64,000 nucleotides of DNA from Pseudopedobacter sp038243635 (GTDB taxonomy: Bacteria > Bacteroidota > Bacteroidia > Sphingobacteriales > Sphingobacteriaceae): contig JBBSQW010000018.1 of NCBI GenBank assembly GCA_038243635.1, positions 1-64,000 of the forward strand. Direction: 5' to 3'. Of this stretch, positions 49,849 through 58,731 are shown in pieces (within the stretch, counting starts at the first letter, position 1; each line of letters begins with the position of its first letter). A program made the translations under genes and the position numbers. Below the pieces are notes generated by a model. The model made no database searches. It was not told where the DNA came from and saw only the letters and a program-made list of their open reading frames with translations.

Positions 49849-51339
49849 TTATGCTTTACGTAATAAAAGATCTGTTTCTTTAGCAACCACTTGTCCCGAA
49901 ATAATTGAAGGCGGAACACCCGGACCTGGTACCGTCAACTGACCTGTAAATAATAAATTTTTGATTTTTTTGGCCCTCATGGCGGGTTTAAAAAATGCGG
50001 TTTGCGCTAAAGTGTTTGCCAAGCCGTAAGCATTTCCTTTGTAGGAGTGATAATCGTTGGTAAAGTCTTGCATGGCGTAACCGCGTTTCACCAGCTCATG
50101 TCCGCGGATGGTTTGTCCGGTTATCTTCTCAAACCTATCCATTATAATGTTATAATATTTCTCGCGATAAGCTTCTGTATCTTCCAAACCAGGTGCTAGC
50201 GGAATCAAGAAAAATAAATTTTCTTGCCCTTCTGGTGCAGAGCCTGAATCGGTTTTACTGGCACAACAAACATAAAATAATGGTTTTGATGGCCACTGTG
50301 GAGTAGTGTAAATTTCTTTAGAATGCTGGTCTAAATCTTCATCAAAGAATAAATTATGATGTTGGATACCTTCAATCTTTTTGTTTAAACCAATGTAAAA
50401 CAGCAAAGAGGAGGGAGACATGGTTCTGCTTTCCCAATATTTCTCATCGTAATTTCTGTATTTTTTTTCGATTAGGTTTTGCTCTATAAAATGGTAATCA
50501 CCTGCTGCCACTACAAAGTCTGTTTCGTAATTTCCTTTATTGGTTACTAACGTTTTAGCAACTCCGTTGTCAATATCGATTTTTGTGACTTCGGTATTTA
50601 ACAAAATCTTGACGCCATTATCCGTCGCAATTTTGGTCATGGCTTTTACAATTTCGTACATGCCACCCATTGGGTACCAAGTGCCCATTGCTAAATCGGC
50701 ATGGTTCATTAAGCTATACATTGCGGGGATTTTTTGTGCAGTAGCACCTAAAAACAAAACCGGAAATTCCAATAACTGAATCAATTTTGTATTGGTGAAA
50801 TACTTGCGCACATGCTTTGCCATTGGTTTAAGCATGTGGATTCGCAAACTTTCCAACATCATTTTTAAATCAATGAATTCGCCTAAATGGTGCGAAGGTC
50901 TAAAAACGTAATCGCCCATGGCACTTTTATATTTATAAGCAGCTTGGTCCATAAACTGGCGTAAACCAACAGAACTTCCAGCCTCATAACTTTCAAAAAG
51001 TGCTTCCAAATCCTGCATATTCGCGGGGATATCCATAAAATCATCCTGACCAAAATAAACTCGATAACCAGGATCTAAACGTTTTAGGTCATAAAAGTCG
51101 CTTACTTTCTTCCCGAAAAGGGCGAAATAGTTTTCAAAAATATCTGGCATCCAATACCAGCTTGGACCCATATCAAAAGTAAAACCTTCGCTTTTCCAAA
51201 GTCTCGCCCTACCGCCGGATTGTTCGTTTTTCTCAATAATAGTTACCTCATAACCCTGTTTTGCCAAAATAGCTGAGGCCGCTAAGCCGGAAAATCCGGA
51301 GCCGATAACATGAATTCGTTTTTTTTGCTGCATATTCAC
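49849..51339 (-). CDS. crtI: Phytoene desaturase
   Basis: A 496-residue FAD enzyme of the CrtI family. The N-terminal dinucleotide fold is HVIGSGFSGLAASAILAKQG (about 10-29), and the C-terminal signature is LLFTGQLTVPGPGVPPSIIS. It desaturates phytoene toward lycopene. A related carotenoid desaturase (CrtN/CrtP type) cannot be excluded. It is divergent from crtB, with a 75-nt shared intergenic region that should hold both promoters; the downstream 351-aa gene may be on the same transcript. Confidence 0.92.
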   Translation of the reverse strand: MNMQQKKRIHVIGSGFSGLAASAILAKQGYEVTIIEKNEQSGGRARLWKSEGFTFDMGPSWYWMPDIFENYFALFGKKVSDFYDLKRLDPGYRVYFGQDDFMDIPANMQDLEALFESYEAGSSVGLRQFMDQAAYKYKSAMGDYVFRPSHHLGEFIDLKMMLESLRIHMLKPMAKHVRKYFTNTKLIQLLEFPVLFLGATAQKIPAMYSLMNHADLAMGTWYPMGGMYEIVKAMTKIATDNGVKILLNTEVTKIDIDNGVAKTLVTNKGNYETDFVVAAGDYHFIEQNLIEKKYRNYDEKYWESRTMSPSSLLFYIGLNKKIEGIQHHNLFFDEDLDQHSKEIYTTPQWPSKPLFYVCCASKTDSGSAPEGQENLFFLIPLAPGLEDTEAYREKYYNIIMDRFEKITGQTIRGHELVKRGYAMQDFTNDYHSYKGNAYGLANTLAQTAFFKPAMRAKKIKNLLFTGQLTVPGPGVPPSIISGQVVAKETDLLLRKA

Positions 51340-51414
51340 TGATAATTTTAAAATTAGCTATTTTGTTTGGCGCAATTGAAAACAAAAGCAATAAAAAAAC
51401 GTATTTCAAAGAAT

Positions 51415-52263
51415 ATGTCTAACGCATCTATGAAACTTTACAGCGAAACTTGTTTCGCATGTAGCAAAGTCATCACCAATAAGTACAGCACTTCTTTTAG
51501 TTTGGGTATTAAAGCTTTTGCAAGGGAGTTACGTTATCCTATTTACGCTATTTATGGTTTTGTAAGGTATGCAGATGAGATTGTAGATACTTTTCACGAT
51601 AAGGATAAGGCTTACTTAATCGCAAAATTTAGAGCAGATACCAAAGAAGCAATCGATTTAAGAATTAGTTTAAATCCAGTTCTGCAGGCGTTTCAAGAGG
51701 TTGTAAATCAACATAATATCACTTTTGATTTGATAGATGCATTTTTAAGATCTATGGAAATGGATTTGGATAAAACTAGCTACACAGATGCTGGTTACAA
51801 CGAATACATTTACGGTTCTGCTGAGGTTGTGGGCTTAATGTGCCTGCGGGTTTTTTGTGATGGCAATGAGCAACGATATCAAGATTTGCTGCCACAAGCA
51901 AGGCGATTAGGAGCTGCTTTTCAAAAGATTAATTTTTTACGAGATATTAAGGCAGATTTTGATGAACGCGGACGCACTTATTTCCCCGGAGTTGATTTTA
52001 CAAAGTTTAGCGAAGCCGATAAAAGAGAAATTGAAGCGGATATAAAAGCAGATTTTGACGATGCTTTACTAGGTATAAAGCGATTGCCAGAAGGAGCGAA
52101 GCTTGGGGTCTACATTGCTTTTGTTTATTACTTAGAGTTGTTCAAGAAGATAAGAGCTACGCCAGCATCTACTATATCTGATAAAAGAATTAGAGTTTCT
52201 GATTCGCAAAAGCTAATTTTGATGGCGCAGGCGTTTATGAAAAATAAATTGAACTATGTTTAG
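51415..52263 (+). CDS. crtB: Phytoene synthase
   Basis: A 282-residue squalene/phytoene synthase, start at ATG 51415 (an earlier TTG at 51367 or ATG at 51430 are alternatives). Two Asp-rich motifs are visible: YADEIVDTFHD and NFLRDIKADFDERGR, the Mg-diphosphate binding sites. It condenses two geranylgeranyl diphosphates to phytoene. It begins a rightward set with a signal-peptide protein, lycopene cyclase and a cytochrome b5-like protein, separated by short gaps or overlaps. Confidence 0.93.
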   Translation: MSNASMKLYSETCFACSKVITNKYSTSFSLGIKAFARELRYPIYAIYGFVRYADEIVDTFHDKDKAYLIAKFRADTKEAIDLRISLNPVLQAFQEVVNQHNITFDLIDAFLRSMEMDLDKTSYTDAGYNEYIYGSAEVVGLMCLRVFCDGNEQRYQDLLPQARRLGAAFQKINFLRDIKADFDERGRTYFPGVDFTKFSEADKREIEADIKADFDDALLGIKRLPEGAKLGVYIAFVYYLELFKKIRATPASTISDKRIRVSDSQKLILMAQAFMKNKLNYV

Positions 52264-52300
52264 CAAAAATCCGTTTATCGATTTAACATAGATCAAAACA

Positions 52301-52825
52301 ATGAGAGTTATTATCACCATGCTATTTTTTATCGGATCATTTAATCAAGCAAAGGCTATTGATATCAATCAGCTACGTAAGGACTATATTTTATCTGTCG
52401 ACGATAGTGACAAAGCAGATGCCGTATGTAGAAAGCTGGAATCGATAAAAAATCCTGATGCATTAACATTAGCCTATTTAGGGTCTATACAGGCAATTAA
52501 AGGCAAACACGCTTGGAACCCCGTAAATAAAATGAGCTATCTCAAACAAGGTTTTTCAACCATTGATAGAGCGGTTTTGAAAGATCCAAATCTGCTAGAA
52601 GTAAGATTTCTTCGCTTCAGTTTACAATATTATGTGCCCGCTTTTTTAGGATATAGCAAAAACTTAATCGCTGATAAGGATAAAATAGTTTCTCTAATAA
52701 GGAATACGACTGCTTCTAATTTAAAAATGGAAAAAGAAGTCTTTAAGAATATCGTGAATTTTATGATCGATAGTAAAAAATGTACCGCTCAGGAAGTCGC
52801 AGTTTTAAAAAATGTTTTAGTATAA
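52301..52825 (+). CDS. Exported protein of carotenoid cluster, unknown
   Basis: A 174-residue protein with a signal peptide (VIITMLFFIGSFNQAKA, cleavage near residue 19) and a helical, tetratricopeptide-like soluble part, with LTLAYLGSIQAIKGKHAWNP and LKQGFSTIDRAVLKDPNLLE. It ends one base before the lycopene cyclase ATG, so translation is coupled. I recognise similar proteins as recurring in Bacteroidota carotenoid loci, but the role is unknown. Confidence 0.6.
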   Translation: MRVIITMLFFIGSFNQAKAIDINQLRKDYILSVDDSDKADAVCRKLESIKNPDALTLAYLGSIQAIKGKHAWNPVNKMSYLKQGFSTIDRAVLKDPNLLEVRFLRFSLQYYVPAFLGYSKNLIADKDKIVSLIRNTTASNLKMEKEVFKNIVNFMIDSKKCTAQEVAVLKNVLV

Positions 52826-53524
52826 ATGGATAACAAATACACCTATTTACTCATCAATGTTTTAACCATCTTTTTTCCGCTGATTTTATCTTTTGATAAG
52901 AAAGTTGGCTTTTACAAAAAATGGAAATACATATTGCCTGGTTTATTAATTACCAGCGTTCTTTACCTCGCTTGGGATTCTGTTTTTACCTTCAAAAACG
53001 TGTGGTCGTTTAATGATGATTATATTTTAGGCGTTAAACTTTTCGGTCTCCCTTTGGAGGAAATGTTGTTTTTCGTTACTGTCCCTTTCGCCTGTATCTT
53101 TATTTATGAATGTTTAATTTGCTATTTCAGTTTAAACATTAACGCTAACGTAGTTAGGTATATCAGTGTGTTCTTGCTTTTGGTGAGCTTAGTTTTGGCG
53201 CTTTTATACGCAGATCGCTTGTACAGCATTATCAATTTTTTGACCTTGGCTGTTATCCTACTTTATACCCTAATGAAGCCCATTAACCTCAATATGGGGA
53301 AGTTTTATGTGGCCTACGCAGTATCTCTAATTCCGTTTTATATGGTAAATGGAATATTGACTTCTATCCCGATAGTGAGTTATAACGATGCGCAGAACAT
53401 GGGTTTTAGAGTCGGAACAATCCCTTTTGAAGATCATTTTTATTCGATGTCCTTGATTTTGCTGAATCTAATTTTCTTTGAATACTTTAGAAGTAGAAAT
53501 AAGGATGGAAAGCGAACTGCCTGA
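52826..53524 (+). CDS. Lycopene cyclase (CrtYc/CrtYd fused type)
   Basis: A 232-residue integral membrane protein with about seven hydrophobic segments. It has two lycopene-cyclase repeats: LPLEEMLFFVTVPFACIFIY (PLEE, residues 76-79) and IPFEDHFYSMSLILLN near residue 200, the paired acidic motif P-[LF]-E-[ED]. It converts lycopene to gamma- or beta-carotene. Its end overlaps the cytochrome b5-like gene, which fits a tight operon. Confidence 0.9.
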   Translation: MDNKYTYLLINVLTIFFPLILSFDKKVGFYKKWKYILPGLLITSVLYLAWDSVFTFKNVWSFNDDYILGVKLFGLPLEEMLFFVTVPFACIFIYECLICYFSLNINANVVRYISVFLLLVSLVLALLYADRLYSIINFLTLAVILLYTLMKPINLNMGKFYVAYAVSLIPFYMVNGILTSIPIVSYNDAQNMGFRVGTIPFEDHFYSMSLILLNLIFFEYFRSRNKDGKRTA

Positions 53525-53747
53525 GTACACCAAATCCCAACTTGCTTTACGAAACGGGCAAGATAAGCCCATGATTTGGGTAGCATATTTGGGGCAGATT
53601 TATGATGTTACCGAAAGCCGTTTATGGCGAAACGGAAAGCACTATGAACATTGGGCTGGTCAGGATTTAACCGATGAGCTAAAAGATGCACCACATAACG
53701 AAAAGGTTTTTGAAAAGTTTGTGGTTATTGGGGTTTTGAAGAGTTGA
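53505..53747 (+). CDS. Cytochrome b5-like heme/steroid-binding protein
   Basis: An 80-residue small protein, start at ATG 53505, overlapping the lycopene cyclase gene by 20 nt. LPEYTKSQLALRNGQDKPM leads to WVAYLGQIYDVTESRLWRNG, and KHYEHWAGQDLTDELKDAPH ends in VFEKFVVIGVL, the pattern of the cytochrome b5-like heme/steroid-binding fold. It may supply electrons to a carotenoid oxygenase. This is inference; no hydroxylase is present here. Confidence 0.75.
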   Translation: MESELPEYTKSQLALRNGQDKPMIWVAYLGQIYDVTESRLWRNGKHYEHWAGQDLTDELKDAPHNEKVFEKFVVIGVLKS

Positions 53748-53771
53748 GGTGCAGTCGGCTATCGTTTTACC

Positions 53772-53926
53772 GTCATTGCGAGGCTTTTTTCAAGCCGTGG
53801 CAATCTTTAGGATACGCAGAGTGAGTATTTTTTAAGCACAAGTCGTAAAATCAGTCAATGCAAACCAACTTAAAGATTGCCACAGCACATTTAACCTTTC
53901 GTCCAACCCTTCGGCCTCGCAATGAC
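53772..53926. repeat. REP/BIME-like element with nested perfect inverted repeats
   Basis: GTCATTGCGAGGC (53772-53784) pairs perfectly with GCCTCGCAATGAC (53914-53926), and inside it GTGGCAATCTTTA (53797-53809) pairs perfectly with TAAAGATTGCCAC (53871-53883). Such GTCATTGCGAGG elements are common in Bacteroidota genomes and are plausible RAYT substrates. Confidence 0.85.
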
Positions 53927-54057
53927 CATTTAAAAATATTCTTCTTCAATTTTCACAAAAATTTTGCAATACAGTTTAGAAAAGCTACTTTTGCAATCCG
54001 ATTTAAGGAAAAGCGCAATGTTTTTGAATTAAAAAGGATATTAAATTATTAAAGCAT

Positions 54058-54131
54058 GGACCTGTGGCTCAACTGGATAGAGCACTTGACTACGGATCAG
54101 GAGGTTAGGGGTTCGAATCCCTTCAGGTTCA
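54058..54131 (+). tRNA. tRNA-Arg (ACG)
   Basis: GGACCTG (54058-54064) and CAGGTTC (54124-54130) form the acceptor stem with one G-U pair. Anticodon loop CTACGGA gives anticodon ACG; the T arm is GGGGTTCGAATCCC. No CCA is encoded. Confidence 0.95.
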
Positions 54132-54146
54132 CTATTAATTTAAGGT

Positions 54147-54178
54147 AAAGCCTTTTTGCCAAAGCAAAAAGGCTTTTT
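54147..54178 (+). terminator. Terminator after tRNA-Arg
   Basis: AAAGCCTTTTTG and CAAAAAGGCTTT are perfect complements with a 6-nt loop, then TT. Confidence 0.85.
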
Positions 54179-54195
54179 AGTTTTAAAAGAAATAT

Positions 54196-54768
54196 ATGCT
54201 AAATATTGTTCTCTTTGGCCCTCCGGGTGCTGGTAAAGGCACACAATCTCAAAACTTAATTCAACAATACAATTTGATACATCTTTCAACAGGTGATATT
54301 TTAAGAGGAGAGATAAGTAATGGAACTCCACTTGGATTAGAAGCTAAGAAATTAATGGACGAAGGTTTATTAGTTCCTGATGAAGTAGTAATTGGGATGA
54401 TTTCTAATAAATTAGATCAAGAGAAAGAGGCGAACGGCTTTATTTTTGACGGTTTTCCACGTACGGTTGCTCAGGCAGAAGCTTTAGATCAATTGTTAGT
54501 TTCAAAAAACAAATCCATTTCTGGAATGATTGCTTTAGAGGTTGAAGAAGAAGAGTTAGGGAAGCGTTTATTACTAAGAGGAAAAGATTCTGGCAGACCA
54601 GATGATCAAAATCCAGAAATTATTAAAAAACGAGTAAACGAATACACCACCAAAACCGCTCAGGTAGCTAATTTTTACAAGGAACAAAGTAAATTTTACT
54701 CCGTTCAGGGTATTGGAACTATAGAAAATATTTTTTCTGATATTAAAGCTGTCGTAGAAAAATTTTAA
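54196..54768 (+). CDS. adk: Adenylate kinase
   Basis: A 190-residue short-form adenylate kinase. The P-loop is LFGPPGAGKGTQSQ (about 5-18), then LSTGDILRGEI, DGFPRTVAQAE, and a lid LLLRGKDSGRPDDQNPE without zinc cysteines. It equilibrates ATP, AMP and ADP. Length is typical for the short form. Followed by a terminator at 54790 and then obg. Confidence 0.96.
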   Translation: MLNIVLFGPPGAGKGTQSQNLIQQYNLIHLSTGDILRGEISNGTPLGLEAKKLMDEGLLVPDEVVIGMISNKLDQEKEANGFIFDGFPRTVAQAEALDQLLVSKNKSISGMIALEVEEEELGKRLLLRGKDSGRPDDQNPEIIKKRVNEYTTKTAQVANFYKEQSKFYSVQGIGTIENIFSDIKAVVEKF

Positions 54769-54789
54769 TATCAAAAAATCAATGATTTG

Positions 54790-54827
54790 GAAACTGCTTA
54801 ATTCAATAAGGTTAAGCAGTTTCTTTG
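54790..54827 (+). terminator. Terminator after adk
   Basis: GAAACTGCTTAA and TTAAGCAGTTTC are perfect complements around a 10-nt loop, with a short T tract. Confidence 0.75.
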
Positions 54828-54874
54828 TTTTATCACATTGTTAATTAATAGCAAATAACATTTAAACACACGTC

Positions 54875-55873
54875 ATGTCTCAAGGAACGAATTTTGTAGA
54901 TTATGTAAAAATCTCCTGTAAATCAGGAAAAGGCGGGCCAGGTTCTGCTTATTTACATAGAGATAAAAAAACGAGTATGGGTGGTCCGGCAGGCGGCGAC
55001 GGTGCTCGTGGTGGACATGTTATTGTTAAAGGCAATGCACAACTTTGGACTTTATTACACTTAAAATTTAGTAAGCATGTGTTTGCTGGCGAAGGTGGTG
55101 CAGGCGGTGCAACCATGAAAAGTGGTAAAATGGGTCGTGATGAAATTTTAGAAGTTCCACTGGGTACTGTTGCAAAGGATGCCGAAACCGGGGAAATTCT
55201 TTTTGAAATTACCGAAGATGGCGAGGAACAGATTTTATTAGCAGGTGGAAAAGGCGGATTAGGAAATTCACATTTTAAATCGTCTACACACCAAACGCCA
55301 CGTTATGCACAACCTGGTTTACCCGGAGAAGAAGCTTGGCGAATTTTAGAATTGAAAGTACTTGCTGATGTTGGTTTGGTAGGTTTCCCAAATGCAGGTA
55401 AGTCAACACTTTTATCTGTAATTACCGCTGCAAAGCCAGAAATTGGAGATTATCCTTTTACCACCATCGTTCCTAATTTAGGTATCGTTTCTTACCGCGG
55501 ACATCAGTCGTTTATTATGGCCGATATTCCGGGAATTATTGAAGGAGCCTCAGAAGGTAAAGGTTTAGGATTTAGGTTTTTACGCCATATTGAGCGTAAC
55601 GCAGTCTTACTGTTTATGGTTCCGGCAGATACGCCAAGAACAATTCAGGAAGAATATGAAATATTACTTTCTGAGTTAACGGCATACAATCCAGAATTAT
55701 TGCAAAAGCCTAAATTAATAGCAATAACCAAAACAGATTTACTAGATGATGAGTTGCAGAAAGAAATGACTGCGCAATTGCCTAAAGGTATTCCGTCTAT
55801 ATTTATTTCCTCTTTAACTAGTAAAGGTTTAGTTGAATTGAAGGATATGTTGTGGAAAGTGATCAACGCATAA
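54875..55873 (+). CDS. obg: Obg GTPase
   Basis: A 332-residue Obg/CgtA GTPase. The N-terminal glycine-rich Obg fold (about 1-158) includes GKGGPGSAYLHR and GGKGGLGNSHFKSSTHQTP. The G domain has G1 GFPNAGKSTLL, G3 ADIPGIIEGASEGKGLGFRF and G4 ITKTDLL. It has no C-terminal OCT domain, which is normal for Bacteroidota. It has roles in ribosome assembly and stress. Confidence 0.95.
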   Translation: MSQGTNFVDYVKISCKSGKGGPGSAYLHRDKKTSMGGPAGGDGARGGHVIVKGNAQLWTLLHLKFSKHVFAGEGGAGGATMKSGKMGRDEILEVPLGTVAKDAETGEILFEITEDGEEQILLAGGKGGLGNSHFKSSTHQTPRYAQPGLPGEEAWRILELKVLADVGLVGFPNAGKSTLLSVITAAKPEIGDYPFTTIVPNLGIVSYRGHQSFIMADIPGIIEGASEGKGLGFRFLRHIERNAVLLFMVPADTPRTIQEEYEILLSELTAYNPELLQKPKLIAITKTDLLDDELQKEMTAQLPKGIPSIFISSLTSKGLVELKDMLWKVINA

Positions 55874-56157
55874 TTATCTGAGTTGATCAGGTGTTTTACA
55901 TTACCATTTTTTTTGGGCGTCTCTATAGCTATCGGGGCAACTCCCTTTATGCTATATCTTTTTAGTGGAAGAAGCTAAAAAGGATGTCACTTTCCCTAAG
56001 TAATTCCTCTGGAACATTCGTCAACGCTCACATTAAAATAGAAATACTGCTAATATGATATCGAGCTTAATTTAATAATGAATTTAGATTAAAAAGAAAA
56101 AGCTGAGTTTCAAACTCAGCTTTTTCTTTTAGAATGTATCTGAGGAAATTTTCTTAT
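55874..56157. other. Intergenic repeat fragment and convergent terminator
   Basis: 55905-56000 looks like a degenerate interspersed element (CTTTTTAGTGGAAGAAGC region). The hairpin at 56096-56126 is a terminator: GAAAAAGCTGAGTTT pairs with AAACTCAGCTTTTTC and serves both obg and the convergent protease gene. No gene is seen. Confidence 0.55.
56096..56126. terminator. Bidirectional terminator between obg and M48 protease
   Basis: GAAAAAGCTGAGTTT and AAACTCAGCTTTTTC form a near-perfect hairpin flanked by A and T tracts on both strands. Confidence 0.85.
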
Positions 56158-57612
56158 TTATTGACTAATCACCTTAATCATCATTCCTTTCGGGATTACC
56201 TGTGTTAAAGTCATTCCGTTAAGTACAGCCGTTTCTTTTCTTTTTTGCGCATTATTCTCTTTACGAATATTTAAAATTTCATTTAAGTTTGTATTCGAAC
56301 TTGCTGTGATGATTTTAATACGATCAGCTTTTCTATTTAGTTTATCTGGGTCGGTTAGTTTTTTAAATCCAGACATAGTGCTCGCAAACAAATTATCGTA
56401 AGTGTCGAAAGTGTTTGCAGCGGTAATCCCAATCATGTGATAAATTGTTTTGCCATCAGCTATAAAGTAGGAAAGCGTTCGCAATGCTGGAGCTTGCTGT
56501 TCTTGGTTTTCAGGCTGATCGGCTATTACCCTAATAACTTGTAAGCCATTAACCGTGGTTTTATCGTTTTGTACAACAGTTAATCCATATTTCTTAATTG
56601 TATTGGATGCGGCTTCTTCCAAGTTAGCGCCTTGAGCTAGAGATAAAGTCATTAACGCTTTGCCATTGGGTTCGCCCATTTGAAAAGCTTGTGGACTGTT
56701 ATTTGATTTCCAGCCAGATGGAATTGGAAATTGAAATTTTAACACTGGATGATAGAATTGACTGTTTTCAACAAAACCTTGTTTCGGGTCTTTTCCGTAA
56801 ACTAAGCCATCAATCATTTTAAGATAACTGTTTCTGTTAATCATCAGATTCGTTAAATTTTCTTTTCGTTGTACCTGCGTGGCTAACTTTTCAACAGTTT
56901 TCATTCTTTCTCCCGGGTTTGGGTGTGTGGACATAAAATCGGGAAGTGCTTCACCACCGCTACCTTGGGATAGGTTTTCTAAAGTTCCGAAAAATGCAGC
57001 CATTTGGTGTGCATCATATTTAATCTTAGTCGAATAGTTTACACCTAAAACATCAGCTTCCCGTTCAGCATCTCTGCCAAATTTCAAAAACATTAGCCCT
57101 AAACCTTGAGACAACTCCTGTCCGTATTGTGCAACTGTTGGGGATAAAATCATCCCAGCCATTAAGCCAATTTGACTCAATGTAGTTTTCGCTTGCTGAT
57201 TAACCGAATGTCTTGCCGCTACGTGACCAATCTCGTGACCTAATACACCTGCAAATTCTGCTTCGTTATTAAAGTGAGCCATAATCCCTCTGGTAAAATA
57301 AATATAACCTCCTGGTACAGCAAAAGCATTCACCACATCCGAATCAACAATCCTAAAATTGTAATCCAAATTTGGACGATCAGATATTGCGCCCATTTGC
57401 TTTCCTTTTGCATTGATAAACGCTTGTAATTCCTTGTTTTCATATAGTCCGTATTCGGCTACAATCTGGGGGTCAGCTTCTTTACCCATCTGAACTTCTT
57501 GCACTTCGCTTGTAAACGCCAATTGCTTTTTTCCGGTAACCGGATTAATTGCACAGCTGTTAAATAATCCAAGACTAAACAGAATGACTATGAGGGTTGA
57601 CGATATTTTCAT
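56158..57612 (-). CDS. M48 family periplasmic metalloprotease, BepA-like
   Basis: A 484-residue lipoprotein-type protease. The signal ends at Cys20 in LGLFNSC. The zinc motif is GHEIGHVAAR (HEIGH, 126-130) with a third ligand in FGRDAEREADVLG. A middle region of low similarity and a C-terminal LysM-like or TPR-like portion (VIPKGMMIKVISQ) follow. M48 proteases of this type act in outer-membrane protein quality control. It converges on obg. Confidence 0.88.
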   Translation of the reverse strand: MKISSTLIVILFSLGLFNSCAINPVTGKKQLAFTSEVQEVQMGKEADPQIVAEYGLYENKELQAFINAKGKQMGAISDRPNLDYNFRIVDSDVVNAFAVPGGYIYFTRGIMAHFNNEAEFAGVLGHEIGHVAARHSVNQQAKTTLSQIGLMAGMILSPTVAQYGQELSQGLGLMFLKFGRDAEREADVLGVNYSTKIKYDAHQMAAFFGTLENLSQGSGGEALPDFMSTHPNPGERMKTVEKLATQVQRKENLTNLMINRNSYLKMIDGLVYGKDPKQGFVENSQFYHPVLKFQFPIPSGWKSNNSPQAFQMGEPNGKALMTLSLAQGANLEEAASNTIKKYGLTVVQNDKTTVNGLQVIRVIADQPENQEQQAPALRTLSYFIADGKTIYHMIGITAANTFDTYDNLFASTMSGFKKLTDPDKLNRKADRIKIITASSNTNLNEILNIRKENNAQKRKETAVLNGMTLTQVIPKGMMIKVISQ

Positions 57613-57840
57613 GATTTTATAATTAGTTTTTTTGGTTAGACAAATTTAATACCGCTTTTTGGTTTTCGATATAGATTAGATACTTTCTTTTTTTCCATTA
57701 TTTATTGCCAATCTTTTCGCTGCTCTCGCATAGACTAGTAGAATTTAAAGAAATGTAAGTTTAGAAAAGCAAATTGAGAAGAGGTGCATTAGGAATTAAT
57801 GTGATTGGATAAAAAATTTGTAACTTTTGCGGTTACATTT

Positions 57841-57848
57841 TATATTTG
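57841..57848 (+). promoter_or_regulatory. Putative -7 box before broken higB
   Basis: TATATTTG fits TAnnTTTG and sits 5 nt before the first possible start (TTG 57853). Confidence 0.45.
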
Positions 57849-57852
57849 TGTA

Positions 57853-58132
57853 TTGATACTCAATATAAAGCACAAGGGGCTTGCGAGCTTATTATCAAAA
57901 AGGAGATAGTTCTAAACTCAAACCAGTACATGTTGGAAAGATAAAACTAATTTTAACTCGTTTGGATGCTGCGATTTGTATAGAAGACATGAATGTTCCT
58001 AGATATAAGCTTCAACAATTAATAGGCGATTTACATCCATTTTGGAGTGTAAAAGTTGATAAGAATTACAGGGTTATTTTCCGATTTGAGAAAGATAATG
58101 TGTTGGATGTTGATTATTTAGATTATCATTAA
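57853..58132 (+). pseudogene. HigB-like toxin, frameshifted 5' end
   Basis: The body RAYYQKGDSSKLKPVHVGKI, KLILTRLDAAICIEDMNVP and SVKVDKNYRVIFRFEKDN (an FR-W/I-x-F pattern) is HigB/RelE-like. Upstream the frame TTG ATA CTC AAT reads LILNIKHKGL, the expected N-terminus, but the GGGG run at 57876-57879 puts it one base out of frame. There is no ATG in frame. The toxin is probably inactive. The following higA-like gene is also broken. Confidence 0.7.
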
Positions 58133-58141
58133 TACTTAGTT

Positions 58142-58486
58142 ATGGAAATGTTTGCACCCGCCCATCCGGGCGAATTGATAAGAGAAACCATTGAGGGCAG
58201 AATTGATAAGAGAAACCATTGAGGGCATAAGGGAAGAAACTGGAGATAAGTTGACTTTGAGGAAGTTGCTAACGGTTTAGAAGTAAGCCGTAAAACCCTC
58301 TCCGCAATTATTAATCAGAAGCAAGGGATAAGTTCTGAAATGGCTTTGAAATTGGCCAAAGCGTTTAATACCAATCCAGATTTTTGGTTAAGAGCTCAAG
58401 AAAATTTCGATTTGGCTATTGCTCGCCGTAAAGTTAATACAGATAACGTGAAAGTATTTTGGAGGCGAGCTGTTGCGGTTTTGTAA
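58142..58486 (+). pseudogene. HigA-like antitoxin, broken by 28-bp tandem duplication
   Basis: Begins MEMFAPAHPGELIRETIEG, the usual HigA N-terminus, then a 28-bp tandem duplication (58172-58199 = 58200-58227) shifts the frame and hits a TGA. A second one-base loss near 58255 restores a HTH-like frame with GLEVSRKTLSAIINQKQGIS and ALKLAKAFNTNPDFW, ending TAA at 58484-58486. Both partners of this TA pair are disrupted. Confidence 0.8.
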
Positions 58487-58581
58487 TCTTAACATTCCCT
58501 TTACCATAACTTTTTGAATTTCATAGGTCTATTACTTACCTTTGCACCTCACTAAATAGTTAACTATGTCATCAGTAGTGA

Positions 58582-58640
58582 TATAGTTGGTCATTTCCGA
58601 ACCTTAAAAACCCCTAAATTTCATACTTGAACCAACTATA
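58582..58640. repeat. Inverted repeat near element left end
   Basis: TATAGTTGGT (58582-58591) and ACCAACTATA (58631-58640) are perfect complements about 90 bp upstream of the integrase. It could be a recombinase arm site or an operator; the chromosome/element junction cannot be fixed by eye. Confidence 0.4.
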
Positions 58641-58720
58641 AGCCAAACAGGGCTATGTATAGTTATTTGTCAATATTTACTATTATTAAAATAATGTTTG
58701 CACATGTGTGTGCACAGTAG

Positions 58721-58728
58721 TATATTTG
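58721..58728 (+). promoter_or_regulatory. Putative -7 box of integrase gene
   Basis: TATATTTG fits TAnnTTTG and lies only 3 nt before ATG 58732, so the transcript would be nearly leaderless. Confidence 0.45.
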
Positions 58729-58731
58729 GTT

